Source: Torreya grandis | Lineage: Eukaryota > Streptophyta > Pinopsida > Cupressales > Taxaceae | Reading direction: 5' to 3' | NCBI GenBank assembly: GCA_037957365.1 | Contig: JARHVA010003634.1 | Location: 835,001 to 899,000 of the forward strand | DNA length: 64,000 nucleotides | Shown here: one piece after another, positions 11,690-23,265 of the stretch | How positions within the stretch are numbered: the first letter of the stretch is position 1 | How the letters are laid out: each line of letters begins with the position of its first letter | Position numbers and translations under genes: made by a program | The notes under the pieces: model-generated | The model's input: only the letters and a program-made list of their open reading frames with translations | Database searches by the model: none | Told to the model about the DNA's origin: nothing

Positions 11690-12150
11690 CAATTGAAATG
11701 CACACAATGTGATCGGTTAAGAATTACGGTGATAAAAAAACTATTAAAAGTGATCAAGGACACACCAATTCTTTCCTGTGTAGTTTTTGAACAACTACAT
11801 TTTAATAAGGATATCATCTTGGTTTACATTGACATTATGAAATCATTTGATTGTGATTTTGCATATTCAACTTTAAAATCCTTGCTTTGAGAAGAAAAGT
11901 GTGAAAGCAGTCTAAGAGATCTCTTATAAAATGGAAAGTGCCAACATTTATTGTTCATTTTCAATGTAAGAGAAACAAAAAGAAATGTTGTTGTGAAGAG
12001 ATTAACACTTTTAGAATAAGGATTGGATACTTTGTGAAGCCATTTATGGAGGTATGAGAACTTGGCTATTAATGGTTGCAATATGGATCGACATGAATGA
12101 TTACAAATTTCCCACTAGACTTTAATATACTGTAGAAATCATTGCCTAGA
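11690..12150 (+). pseudogene. Helitron N-terminal domain remnant (DUF6570-like)
   Basis: The first part (11693-11890) begins MKCTQCDRL, a Cys-x2-Cys start like the zinc-finger-like N terminus of Helitron proteins. The second part, read from 12001 in one frame, gives FVKPFMEV, ELGY, LQYGS, NFPLDFNIL and SLPR in order with stops between. This follows the family pattern PFM-x-I-x-ELG-..QYG-..GN-..NVPVD-..SLPR seen just before the Rep domain of Helitron proteins. The open frames on the opposite strand here (11824-12385) are shadows. Confidence 0.7.
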
Positions 12151-12869
12151 GTGATGAATGACACAAAGTCATTGTAATAAAGATAAAATGCAAGCTAGAA
12201 TATAAAAATGCATATTTAATAAGAAATATGAGGCCTTTGTGCATGATGAAATCATTGTTTAAAGTTTGTAAAGTGTCATTGTATAAGCAAGAAATTATTA
12301 CTATTGATAGGGGTTGGAAAAGTAGTTTTGAGGAAATAAGAGAAGAAAACATTGATGAGATTGTGATTGTTGAGAAAAAAGACATCTAATACTTGTGAAA
12401 ATGAATTAGAGCCTATAATTGAATATTTGGTGCATGCTTTTGTTGATTCATAGTTGATACATGATCTCTAATAATAAATCATTGAGATTCCTCCATTAGA
12501 GGGGATCAAATAATTAGGTATATTTAAAGATGAATTCTCAGAAGATTTGAGATTTTTATCTCTATTCTATGGTTTTATTATCCCTTGGGACATGAAAATA
12601 GAGTGTAATGTTAAAAAATAGAAAAGTGGTATATTTTTCATAGGGAAAATGACATTGGAATAGACATAGCTAACATCTTTTTCAAATATTTCAAAATCAT
12701 TAAATATCGGGTGTCATCTAGTGCATGGATATGCATATGCAAAAGTGAATTACAAGACAAAAAAAATATATGCCAAAGATGTTCTGAATAGATCAAACAT
12801 AGAAAAAAATCCTAAAGCCTCCTATAGTTGATATATTTCAAAATTATTTGAAAATCACCTTAATATTTT
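12151..12869 (+). other. Helentron linker, decayed
   Basis: Lies between the N-terminal and Rep blocks where Helitron proteins have a variable spacer. Fragments of + strand frame survive, but none is recognisable. Confidence 0.45.
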
Positions 12870-13760
12870 GAAAATCTAAGAAATAATATTTTTGCAATGA
12901 TTAGCCAATTGGGACTACCAACATTTTTTACAACTATAACAAGTGTTGAACATTGTTGGGAGCCTTTGTGACATGCATTACAAAAAATGGCTACACTGTC
13001 AAAAATTAAACATAGATAAACTATTTCAGAAGATAATATTGATATGATAATATGAAAAAATCATGTTATTTGTAGTCGCTACTTTAACCATAGATCTAAT
13101 GTGTTCAAAAATATGTTGTTGCAAAACAAAGAATTATTTGGAAAGGTTTTGGATTTATCTTTTGTGATAGAGTTTCAAAATAAAGGAAATGAACATTTAC
13201 ATTTCTTTCTCTAGGCACTTATTCACCAATGTATGGAGATTGATCTAATACTAAATTCAAGGATTTTACGGATAGTTTTAATTCTACATCGCTTAATAGT
13301 GATTTGACTAAAATACAAACACATCATCATAACAAAACATGCCAAAAACATAGAAATTCACATTGTAGATTCAATTTTCCATTGCCTCCAATGTAACAAA
13401 CAAGAATATTATATCCATTAGATGAAATAAATGAACGATGCAAAGAAAACGTGACAATAATTTTTTTTCAAATTGAGCATAAAAAATAGCATAGATGTAA
13501 CATTTCATATATTTTTACAAGAGGTAAACATTTTTGAAACATAATAAATACTCTAATTACAATGTTATATTTCACAACTGGTTATAATTCTAAAAATACA
13601 TGCATCTGATTCTTGTGTGAATACATTTGTAAGAAAATCTTATGGAATTATGGTATGCTAACACATATGCACAATTCATTCTTAATGCATATGCTACTAC
13701 AAAATATTGTTGCTCCTATATGATAAAGTTTGATTTCACATTGATAAACATGTATTAGAA
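12870..13760 (+). pseudogene. Helitron Rep (HUH endonuclease) pseudogene
   Basis: The frame gives QLGLPTFFTTITSVEHCW (about 12902), the conserved G-x-P-T-x-F-x-T strand of Helitron Rep, then LFGKVLDLSFVIEFQNKG and NEHLHFFL (to about 13210). E-F-Q-x-x-G-x-x-H-x-H is the metal-binding HUH motif; both histidines remain (codons at 13194 and 13200), while the following Trp is now TAG. The catalytic tyrosine region can be read near 13688-13735 as AYATTKYCCSYMIKFD, matching the Y-x3-Y-x2-K tyrosine motif. Rep nicks one strand and forms a 5'-phosphotyrosine link during rolling-circle transposition. Several stops and frame changes make it non-functional. Confidence 0.8.
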
Positions 13761-13799
13761 AGTGCATGCTAAGACTATTTATAGCAATGATAGCAAATT

Positions 13800-14715
13800 T
13801 CAAGTTATAATAAAACTATGGAATAACTTTTGCAACATCAACATATGTCTAGTTGGAAAGCCATTCATATTTTATTTTTGTTGCCTTTACACCATAGTTC
13901 AAGGAAAATGGTTTTGATAAATACATCTCTAGAAGATTAAAAAACTTACATTTTGAACAACCCACAACAGTTGGCACAAGGAATCAACACTTCAAAATAT
14001 GTAATATGTGCTTCTTCCATGGACAAATATATTACAATGTCAATACATCTAGAACACGTATGCACGGTTAAATTTGTTCCATATTACCTAGGTATATGTG
14101 CAAACAATAATAAACATAAAAAATGTGCATTATACCACATGTTAGATACAATATCCATGTGGATCCTATAAAATATTATATATAAAATATGATTTTGTTT
14201 ATACCTTATTTGGACAATGAAAACATGTTAAAAAAATTTCAACATGTGGATTGATACATTCCTTGCTCATAAAAAACAAGTAACAAGGAATGAAAGCATA
14301 TTTTTTGCAAATCCATTAAGAAAATGGGGTGACATTGATATTTATGTAGACTATATAAAAATTGGTTATGATTCAATATTTTTTATTGCTAACGACAACA
14401 AGAACGATCAGATTGAGAAAAATTTTATTATATGACACAGCCTCTAATTTGCATTGCATGAAAAATTATCAACTGGTGGACATTTAGCCTTTGGAAATGT
14501 TTCAGATAACCAAACATCCTTTTTTGATGATAATGTAAGAATGCCTAGACTTGTGAAGGCATCTGAATGGAGAAAAATAAGTAATTGTAAAGGACATTAT
14601 AATAAGAAAAATGCTAAAGACAAACAAGCCAATCTATTTATTCTTAATAGGGGAACAAGAAAAGGGGAAAAAATTAGTGTGAAAGACGTATATGAAAATT
14701 TGATGTATATATAAC
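13800..14715 (+). pseudogene. Rep-to-helicase linker of Helentron
   Basis: MSSWKAIHILFLLPLHHSS and RKMVLINTSLED (13837-13940) match the conserved Helitron stretch S-x2-E-A-x2-L-L-x2-P-L-x3-S-R-x-V-x-F-I-N-T that follows the Rep tyrosines. Further open pieces are 13953-14171, 14244-14435 and 14454-14714; the last includes LVKASEWRKIS and ends at the copia target site (ataac). Past the insertion, the reading resumes at 18696 with decayed text up to the helicase. Confidence 0.65.
14711..14715. repeat. Target-site duplication, left copy (ATAAC)
   Basis: ATAAC here and ATAAA at 18696-18700 differ by one base; consistent with the 5-bp duplication of copia insertion. Confidence 0.65.
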
Positions 14716-14889
14716 TGATATAAATCATTAAAACTTTGATATATCAAAATTCAAACATTAGTGGAATAAATATAATGAGAATATAGTCAATTAAAAACAA
14801 CAAATGAAAACTACCTATAACTACCAGGAATATGTGGAAATATTAGATATAAATAATATAATAAGTGTATTAACTAATTACAACCAACA
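14716..14889 (-). repeat. 3' LTR of nested copia element
   Basis: Aligns with 18523-18695 over its whole length (attaaaactttgatatatcaaaa..agtgtattaactaatta..ccaaca). The purine tract abuts it at 14890-14900. Confidence 0.9.
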
Positions 14890-14900
14890 TTCCCCCCTTT
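14890..14900 (-). promoter_or_regulatory. Polypurine tract of nested copia element
   Basis: On the - strand AAGGGGGGAA lies directly before the TG of the 3' LTR. Confidence 0.8.
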
Positions 14901-17900
14901 ATGCCATTATTTTTAGAAATGTACCCTTGAAATAGATCAAATTTCACCTTACTAAGAGACTTGGTGAGTATATCTACTATCTATGAATTTGTCACACAGT
15001 ACTGGAAAAGAATATGATGGTTCAAAACTTGTTCTTTGATGTAATGACACTGAACCTCAATGTGTTTAGTTTGTTCATGAAGAACTGGATTCTTAACAAG
15101 CTTCAACACACCTTGATTTGTCACAAAATAGAATTGTTAAAAAATCTCCATATCAGACAAAATGCCATATATCCATATACCTTCACACATAGTTCCTCAT
15201 GTGGCATGATACTCTACCTCTATGGATGAGAGAGAAAATACTAATTGCTTCTTATTGATTAATAAAATGGGTCCAAATATGAGATGAAAAATGTACCCTG
15301 AAGTAGATTTTCTATTATCAACAGATCCAGTATAGTCTGAGTCAGTGTACCACTGCAAGAAGAATTAACTATTATTATTGTATTCTAGACCATAATCAAG
15401 TGTGCCTCAGACATATCTCAAAACATGTTTTACTGCAACCCAATGACATTTCTTCAGCTCCTACATAAATCTAGAAAGATAGCTCATAGCAAAACATATA
15501 TCTAGCCTTGTGTAGGTCAAGTAGATGAGACTCCCAATGAGATGTCTATAGAGAGTTTCATCCACTTGAGGGAAATATTGAAAATGAGAGAGTTGTAAAC
15601 CTTTCTCCATCGATGTTGAAAGAGGTTTACACTCTAAAATTCTATACTTTTCTAGGAGTGTCTTAGAATATTTCATCTGGCAAATAAATATGTGATTCTA
15701 TTTTTACAATATCTCCAAGCCAAGACAATAATGTAGTATCCCCACATCAGTCATATCAAAGGATTTATTTAGGTCATTCTTTAATACATCAACAAGATCA
15801 TCCACATACAAGACAATAATGACAATATCTATACCAACCTTCTTGATATATAAATTGGAATCAGAGGGGCTATGAATGAAACCATGTTACAATAGGTGAT
15901 CATCTATTTTTATATACCATGCCTGAGGTGCTTGTTTAAGTCCATAAAGAGACTTAACTAGATGACATACCTTATGTGGATTTTTGTCATTGATAAAACC
16001 TTCTAGTTGGGTCTTTATACTTCTTCTTTTAGATCACCACTCAGGAAAGCACTCTTGACATCCATATACTAAAGTTTTTATCTATATTGTGCTGCCAGTG
16101 CGCAAACAATTCTAATGGTCTTGATCTTTGTAGTGGGTGAAAAGGTATCCTAATAATCAATGCCTTCTTTCTAATCATAACCCTTTGCAATAGTTCATGC
16201 TTTGTATTTGTTAATGGATCCATCTACCTTATACTTTGTTTCAAATATCTATTATAGCCAAAAGATTTCTTCCCTATAGGTAGATCAACAAGTCCCCACA
16301 TCCCATTCTTGATGAGGGCATCATATTCTACATCCATAGCTTTTCCACTAGGGTTGACTTAAGGCCTCTCAAACTCTCTTTAGTTCAATGTTGTCAACCA
16401 TTGAACTCATGAGTGTAACATTGACTTCATCTCTCACCTGTCTTCTTGTTTGAACACTTGATGATGTGTCTAAAGGAGAGCTCAAGTGTGTGTGTCCTTT
16501 ATTATGGAATATACCCATTTAGGACATCATTTTAGCTATTGATTTGATGAAGAACTACACTGTAGATTATCCAGATCAATGAACAATTCTCCTTTTTGTA
16601 GCTCACCTTCTTCATGCTCATCATCTAACTATGGGAATAGTATATGAGAGGTGGTCTAGTCTGTCTCCTTCTGTGCAATGAGTCAAATGATGATTTATCA
16701 TAGACAACATCATGACTTTCATAAATCTTCTTTATATTAAGATCCATGAGATGGTATTATTTAGATGTAGTGTTATAAACCAAGAAAATACATTAGAGGG
16801 TCTTTGGTTTGATCTTCTTCCTTTCTTTAGTTGAAACATGCATATAATAAGTAAAGCCAAATACTCAAAGATGATAAATAGATGGTTTATGACCACTCTA
16901 TACCTCTTCTAGTGTTTTGTCTAGCAAGATCACTATTGGTTCTCTATTGATAAGATAGATAGCCATCTGTATTGATTCTACCTAGAATTGTGCCATCAAA
17001 TTTATAGTGAAGAGCATGCAACGAGCCATCTCTATGACTGAGCAATTAGGTCATTCTATTATTTCATTTTTTGAGGCATGTAGGGAGTAGTCGAGTGCTA
17101 TTTGATGCTGTGTTGCTTTAGGAATGCTTAAAACTCTTTTGATGTGAATTCCCCCTTGATTTGAGCAAAGGAGCTAAAGTTTCTTCCCAGAATATATAAC
17201 ATGCTAATAGAAGGTCTTGAAATATGCAAGAGCAGTATTTAAGAAAATTCATCAAAAATTAACTAAAATTACCTAAATCCTCGATGGGATGTTGGCATGG
17301 GTCTACATAAATTAGTGTGAACCATAAAAAGTCATTCCTTGGCATGAGAGGAACTTGGTTTGAATAGATCCCTATGTTTTTTTCTCATAAGACAACTAGA
17401 ACATATTGGCAAAGAATGGGAAAGCTAAGGGATTCTATGTACCATTGCCTTAGAATTGAGCTGGAAGAGGGAACCAAAAGATAAATGCCCATAGCAGTAG
17501 TGCTAAAGTGCAATGAATTCTATTGTAGAGGTAGGAAGTGAAACTTCATTGCTTGAACTACATCTAAAGCAAATAACCAATCCTTTAAGAAGGCTTTAGC
17601 AATACCCTGACCTTCTCAAGAAATGAGACATGATTTGATGCCTTCTTGGACTAGAAACTCTTCTTTTATCTTGTGATTCAATATTTGATTTATAGATAAG
17701 AGATTTTATGTCAAACTAGGGACATATAGTACCCTTGTGAGAACATAGTGTCTTATTTTTAGAGGAATGGTGACACATCCAATTCCTTCTACAATATACT
17801 CTTTATCATCAATAATTCAAACTTGATCTCTAGTTGGATGAGTTGTCAGTGAATCAAAGAGTTCCTTATATCTAGTCATGTGCTTGTTGGAACCAGAGTC

Positions 17901-18507
17901 TATTAACCAAACTTTAGTCACTTCTATCAAGGTTTGGGAGAGTAGTACAAGATCATCATGAGATTCAGATGTTGTTTCTTCTACAGCTTCATCATCAGAT
18001 GCATTCTCCTCTTAATTTTGTTCTGCTACATGCCCTTTCTACTTTCATTGTCAAGGACATCTTTTAGATTTCTTTGAATTTATTTTACTAGAAGAGCCCT
18101 CTTGACTAGATTAGCCTTGAGCCAAGGCATTTACCAGTAATTATCAGTATTATGCATGTGGGTTTTGAAAATGTAACACCACCACTTTGGATTCTTAGTA
18201 TTCTACTATTGTTAATGTTGCTATGGCTGATTCTCAGGTCCTTTCTTAAATTTTAGACCCCATTACTTGGAGATCAGGGCTTTGTCCTAAAATTTTTCAT
18301 GCAAAGAATATATTCCTTCCTCCTATTGAAGCAAATTGACTAGTTATTTGAATGGCACCACTTAGTAATGTTTAATATCATAATGAACATGCAAAATTGA
18401 GATGGGAGAGTTCTCAGCTTGATCAGAACCAATATCTTGTCCTCAATACTTTCTCTAAGCGTAATAAGTTATGCTCGTAGTTCTACAACTTGGTGTAAGA
18501 AAATGAA
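14901..18507 (-). pseudogene. pol: Copia gag-pol pseudogene
   Basis: From right to left on the - strand: gag C-terminal half near 18.45-18.05 kb ending in a degraded zinc knuckle; protease VWLIDSGSNKHMTRYKELF near 17.9 kb with the D-S-G active site; integrase zinc-finger and core region through about 16.5 kb (for example DWLFALDVVQAMKFHF-type decayed text); reverse transcriptase with LYGLKQAPQAWY and IVIIVLYVDDLV, the YVDD at about 15797-15808; the RT/RNase H junction at 15461-15676 (YRHLIGSLIYLTYTRLDICF); and the RNase H end KHIEVQCHYIKEQ..IVDILTKSLSKV near 15.0 kb. Frameshifts and stops break it repeatedly, for example after AFL in the RT. The other open frame at 16041-16223 is RT N-terminal text in a shifted frame. 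Confidence 0.88.
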
Positions 18508-18519
18508 ACTTTGATACCA
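18508..18519 (-). promoter_or_regulatory. Primer-binding site of nested copia element
   Basis: TGGTATCAAAGT on the - strand, just inside the 5' LTR, resembles the initiator-Met tRNA site TGGTATCAGAGC. Confidence 0.8.
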
Positions 18520-18522
18520 AAG

Positions 18523-18695
18523 TGAGATAAATGATTGAAACTTTGATATATCAAAATGTAAATAGTAATGAAACAAATACAATGAGAATATATTTAGTTA
18601 GAAACAACCAATGAAAACTACCTATAACTGTCATGAATACGTGGCAATATTAGTTGTAAATAATGTAATAAGTGTATTAACTAATTATGCCAACA
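18523..18695 (-). repeat. 5' LTR of nested copia element
   Basis: Partner of 14716-14889. On the - strand it begins TGTTGGCATAATTAG and ends just before the primer site. Confidence 0.88.
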
Positions 18696-18964
18696 ATAAA
18701 AAATAACTGACATCCTAATAAAAAGTAGCAAACAAAAACATAGCGGTTAAAAACGTAGCATGAAAAACATGGTGAGAAAAAATGTATCAAGGGGAAAATG
18801 TAGCGAGGATGAAACATTGCAGGATCAAAACATAGTAAAGGATGTGCTCACACAAAAGACAACACAAATTTTAACTAAAGTTCTAATCTCATGAAATCAA
18901 ATTTTCCTTTCTTATTTTTCTTGTAAATTCAGTGCATTATTTTTTCACCGTGAAATATTTATAA

Positions 18965-19640
18965 ATGCTTTATAATATTCATAAAATAATTAGACAGATA
19001 ATGCATACACTAACTTGGGTATTTGTAAAGATTGATGTTATATTTATCGGTGATTTTTACCAGATAGAACCTATTCAAGATAGATGGGTTTTCCAAGAGC
19101 CGATATTGAGCATAGAAATAACTCCACATAATTTTTATCATGATAATGTGAAATTTTTTTAGCTTCAACATGTTATTCAATCAGAGTGATATTCAATTTG
19201 TCTCGATCCTGAACTAAATCAGAACCTATCATCAAACAATGTCAAATATTGAATACTTAAATAATCTATTCTATATATCTCCCCCATATGAACCAACATT
19301 TTTATTCTTGTTTCACAATAATGATGATTTTAAAAAACATAACACAAAAATGCTTTTGCTTGTTAATGAATAAACATATACATTGAATGTTGTTGACAAA
19401 ATAATGAATTTGTATGATGAAATCATTACAAAGAATAAAAGGAATTGATTTCCTAATAAAATTGTTTTGAAACCAAACACATTGATGGAAATTGTGACAT
19501 ACAAGATGGAATGGTTAATTGTGTTGATGGAATTATCAAGTGTTATACAATTGAACAGCTAGACATAGTTTGAATAGAATTTAGTGACGTTAAAATTATA
19601 GTGTTGCAATGAAAAAAATGTAGATATTTTACAATGAGAA
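18965..19640 (+). pseudogene. PIF1-like (Helitron) helicase pseudogene
   Basis: Readable motifs in order: NIHKIIRQIMHT, then VKIDVIFIGDFYQIEPI with DRWVF (Walker B/motif II-III pattern G-D-x-x-Q-x-x-P-V), FFELQHVIQSE after one stop (pattern E-L-x-x-I-x-R-Q), PPYEPTFLFLFHNND followed by KKHNTKML (P-x-x-L-F-x-T-N-x2-V-x2-H-N), and near 19504-19610 DGMVNCVDGIIKCYTIEQLD followed by IEFSDVKI. The last is the G-L-x-N-G-x-x-G-x-V and W-V-x-F-x-D motif near the end of the domain. The Walker A loop expected upstream is absent. Helicase drives strand unwinding in rolling-circle transposition. At least four stops and two frame changes are present. Confidence 0.82.
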
Positions 19641-20290
19641 TATTTCCAAAAATTTGACTTTGATAATGAGAATATCAATGAAAATTTACATAGCAAAAAA
19701 AATGGCCATGGTGTGAGAGCAATTCCCAATATAGATGAAATATTTATGTTTCTAGGAAATAATAACTATGCATGTAGAAAGCATTTTATTTCTTGCACAA
19801 AAAATTGACTATCACCTATCAATGAATATGCATGTAATAATGTCTTGATTTAAAAATAACATTGTATTGAAAAATAATAAATCATTTACTACATCAAACA
19901 TGGACACTATGACCCATGACATATTGAATTTACATACATTGATATAGATAGTACATTTTTACTTGGTGCCAAATATACCAATAGATGATATATTGGTATT
20001 TATAGATAGAACAACTACTGGATTAGCACCTAGAACCAATATCATATTTGTTGGTGATTTAAATATTGATATGACTCAAGAAACAATATCTAGACATTAT
20101 CTTTTTAAAATCAATGCATAGGCATGGTTTTTATTTGATATCAAATATGCCAACAACAAATGTAGGCACTTTAATAGATCACTATTAGATAAATATCAAT
20201 ATTTGAAACACTAGATTTAATGCTTGTGATGCATACTAGATAAACCATCATGTATGTTTCCTTTGAATTTTTCTTTGATAAAATAATAAT
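19641..20290 (+). pseudogene. AP-endonuclease-like domain of Helentron
   Basis: After the helicase the frames yield NIIFVGDLNIDMTQ (20038-20078), the G-D-x-N catalytic strand of exonuclease-endonuclease-phosphatase enzymes. Then comes MPTTNVGTLIDHY (20147-20185), with the T-x-I-D-H motif, and DAY..INHHVCFL (about 20228-20265), a decayed S-D-H-x-x-V motif whose Ser has become Asn. Upstream text such as DSTFLLGAKYTNR and IGIYR fits the preceding strands. In Helentrons such a domain follows the helicase and is thought to be captured from a non-LTR retrotransposon. N-terminal catalytic residues cannot be placed. Confidence 0.72.
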
Positions 20291-21519
20291 GATGACATTA
20301 AAATTTTGGAAAAAGATACATGTGTTATTTGTTTTGTGCAGTGTCATTTGCATATGCCAAGTATCAGTGAAAAATTAAATTTTGCACTATATATCAATGG
20401 AAAATCAATAAAGTAAAAATAAAAGGATAAAAGGAATAAACATCTGAACACATTAAGAAAAAAAATAAGTGTTGTGTGTCATTTTCATTGTGCATAGACT
20501 AGTTATCTTTATATTTACTTGCAATCTTCAACCATTGATGTGGTTCAAAAAAACTAGCACATAAAAATATTGGATATGGTGGAAAGTATGTGAATTTTTT
20601 TTATCAACATAAACTTCATGATAAAATCATGCTATACTGGTAATAATTTGTTTCCACACATGATAGATCATTATTTTTTCATGTTAATGATTTTTTTTAT
20701 TTGTTTTTCAATTGGCAATGTCACATTAAAAATATCTAGGAGATTTTTTTGTGATTCAAATATGAAACTATACATATGAACATAAAAATTAATAGTTTAA
20801 TGGACAAATCACATCACTTATAATATGCTATTTTTTCTTATTTTTTATTTATTTATAGTTGAAAAAAGTGATTATGAATGTTGAAAAAAAACATGTCCAT
20901 AAAAGTGGATATGGATGTAACCAAATGCGTTGAGAAGGATCTGTAAATAGGAGAACCCATGATAGTAAAATGGTAATACTTTATTTATCAGCTATAATGA
21001 ATTGATTGTGTTTACTTGGTGACAATTTATTTCTTTATTTCATTTCTTTTCTTTTTAATAGTTACAAAATATAGGATGGTAATGGTGTTTCATTGCACTT
21101 AATGTAAAACTAGATATGCGAACAAGGGAAAATGCTAACTAGCATGATTTGATAAACCAAATAAATATCTAGAAACAAAAAGGAATTAGAATAATAAAGT
21201 GTGTATCTGAAAATAGATGTAAAGCATCAGAGACTAAAAAAATGGTGATTTTTTGCCTTTATATAGCTCATTGTGGAGCTCTACTATTCCTAAAAATTAG
21301 TATGTTATCTCATTTGCATGGAATTTATGATTTGGTTTTAGTTTTTATTCTGAAATAAAGGAAAAAAAAAAAAACTAGAATTATACAACAATATAAAATA
21401 TGTGTGGTCATGGTTGTGATTTAAGAAGTATTTTTGCGATGCAAATGCAGGGTAGAACATACAAGTTTCAATCATTCATCTCTCAATAAAAAAAAATTGG
21501 CAATGTAATTGAAGGCAAT
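20291..21519 (+). other. Possible Helentron 3' region, weakly coding
   Basis: Mostly AT-rich. Near 21060-21110 one + frame reads MVMVFHCT.CKTRYANKGKC, a Cys-x2-Cys..Cys pattern with one stop, followed by more broken frame. I cannot assign it. Confidence 0.35.
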
Positions 21520-21849
21520 GTGTTAGTCATCTATTATCTTGGTTTTATCAAAAATATGAATTCACCATCAATGGTAGAAATAATGCATACAAATCTTGTT
21601 GATAAATTTGGTCAATTGATGATAAATATTAATATTAATAATAAGTTGATTGACAAGTTCTTTACCCAGTTTTTAACTCACAATAATCTATGCATTATTG
21701 ACTTTGTGATAAAAAATAGAACTCAATATAAAAGAGGGGATGACAAGTGTTGCCTTGCCTTGAAAATAAAATTGATAATTGAAAACATTGTGATTGTGTA
21801 CAAGAAGCATAAACTCACACCAGATATCACCATACATGATCTTGTGTAA
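21520..21849 (+). pseudogene. Unidentified 109-codon open frame downstream of Helentron
   Basis: The longest open frame of the window. It includes FFTQFLTHNNLCIIDFVIKN, then KHKLTPDITIHDLV, and after a stop continues TYAVG..LVVMIFTYQKHYN and DGKIEVYKATVNANARILYL for about 45 more codons. Coding-like text therefore spans about 21480-22000. No family is recognised. An OB-fold or replication-protein-A-like protein, as carried by many plant Helitrons, is one guess because a Cys-rich stretch (NNCFTKCHK) follows at about 22080; this is inference only. Start codon is uncertain because in-frame coding-like text begins upstream of the first ATG. Confidence 0.4.
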
Positions 21850-22299
21850 TTAGATAATACATATGCAGTGGGTTAATTGGTTGTTATGATATTCACGTAT
21901 CAAAAACATTACAACGAATATGAGCTTAATTTGAAAGATGGAAAAATAGAGGTTTACAAGGCAACTGTAAATGCTAATGCTAGAATCTTATATCTCTTAT
22001 GTTTTTCATGTTTTCTAAATATAACTCACTTTTAGATAACATACACATATCCACCTATTTTTCTAAAGTTTTGAAATTAAACAATTGCTTTACAAAATGT
22101 CATAAGTGAAATTACAAACATGTATATTCTCATGTTCAAGAAATGTTGTCAACAACAAGCATACCAATAGTATTATTCAGAAATATTATCAAAAGTGGTG
22201 TCAAAGGCTGCCTTTGTTTCATGTAGGGTAGTCCACATTTTTAGACATATTGAACAATGAGCATACAAAATTATATTTGAAAATTTAATAAAAAATAAT

Positions 22300-22796
<497 letters not shown>

Positions 22797-22801
22797 TGTT
22801 T
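22797..22801. repeat. Target-site duplication, left copy (TGTTT)
   Basis: TGTTT is repeated exactly at 26183-26187, directly outside the other LTR. Confidence 0.85.
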
Positions 22802-23193
22802 TGTTAGGAAATATAACTTTTACATTGTGTAGATTTGAGTATTTACCAAGAGTTAGATAGTAATTAGTTAGTTTTCTAAAATATTAGAATACTGTTATAA
22901 ACAATATTATGATATTAGTTTAACATATATTATATTGTTGAGATATACTATTAATGAGTTATAAAAATATATCATAAATAGGATTTTGCATAGTTAGAGG
23001 GATTTAGGTGAGAATTTAGTATAGAAATGTTCTCCATAGATATAGGAATAATGTTCATATATATTTTTGTAATATCCTATATTGATTATTAATCAGCATT
23101 AGATAAATATACAATAGAATAATATTATGTGTTAAATATATTCTTGGTTTTATCTGTGTTAAATCTTTGTATTAGCTCCTTTGAAATCTATCA
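22802..23193 (+). repeat. 5' LTR of non-coding element
   Basis: Starts TGTTAGGAAATATAAC and ends AAATCTATCA, one base before the primer site. Aligns throughout with 25800-26182. Confidence 0.9.
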
Positions 23194-23194
23194 G

Positions 23195-23206
23195 TGGTAT
23201 CAGAAC
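23195..23206 (+). promoter_or_regulatory. Primer-binding site
   Basis: TGGTATCAGAAC matches the initiator-Met tRNA primer site TGGTATCAGAGC at 11 of 12 positions. Confidence 0.85.
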
Positions 23207-23265
23207 AGGCATAATCTCTGAAATGGAAAGACTACAATTTTAATAATTTCAAGGGGAGCTTCAGT

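Larger units (their letters stand above)
14716..18695 (-). mobile_element. Ty1-copia LTR retrotransposon nested in the Helentron
   Basis: Two LTRs of about 174 bp bound a 3.6-kb interior. On the - strand the order is 5' LTR (18523-18695), primer site, C-terminal half of gag, protease, integrase, reverse transcriptase, RNase H, purine tract, 3' LTR (14716-14889). This is Pseudoviridae/copia order with integrase before reverse transcriptase. The gag is shortened at its N terminus, so the interior is smaller than that of a full copia element. All domains have stops. Near-matching 5-bp flanks support a single insertion event. Confidence 0.9.
10440..20290 (+). mobile_element. Decayed Helentron/Helitron2 rolling-circle transposon
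   Basis: Five separately readable blocks lie in one orientation: an OTU cysteine-protease-like segment (10.5-10.8 kb), a Helitron N-terminal block ending in a PFMEV..ELG..QYG..NFPLD..SLPR pattern (12.0-12.15 kb), a Rep nuclease with an EFQNKGNEHLHFF motif (13.2 kb), a PIF1-like helicase (18.97-19.62 kb) and an AP-endonuclease-like segment (19.9-20.27 kb). OTU plus endonuclease together with Rep-helicase is the known signature of the Helentron/Helitron2 group rather than canonical plant Helitrons. All blocks carry stops and frameshifts. A copia element (14716-18695) interrupts it. The N-terminal helicase motifs including the Walker A loop are not found and seem deleted near 18.7-18.95 kb. Element termini were not identified, so the outer coordinates are those of the recognisable coding blocks. 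Confidence 0.8.

Noticed and set aside
11824..12385. Two - strand open frames
   Set aside because: They lie opposite the Helentron N-terminal block, whose + strand motifs are clear; they are shadows.
10440..20290. Idea that OTU, PIF1 helicase and endonuclease pieces come from an endogenous giant virus or Maverick
   Set aside because: The HUH Rep with its EFQ..HLH motif, the Helitron N-terminal block and the Rep-helicase order are specific to Helitron-type elements; no capsid, packaging ATPase or family B polymerase is seen.
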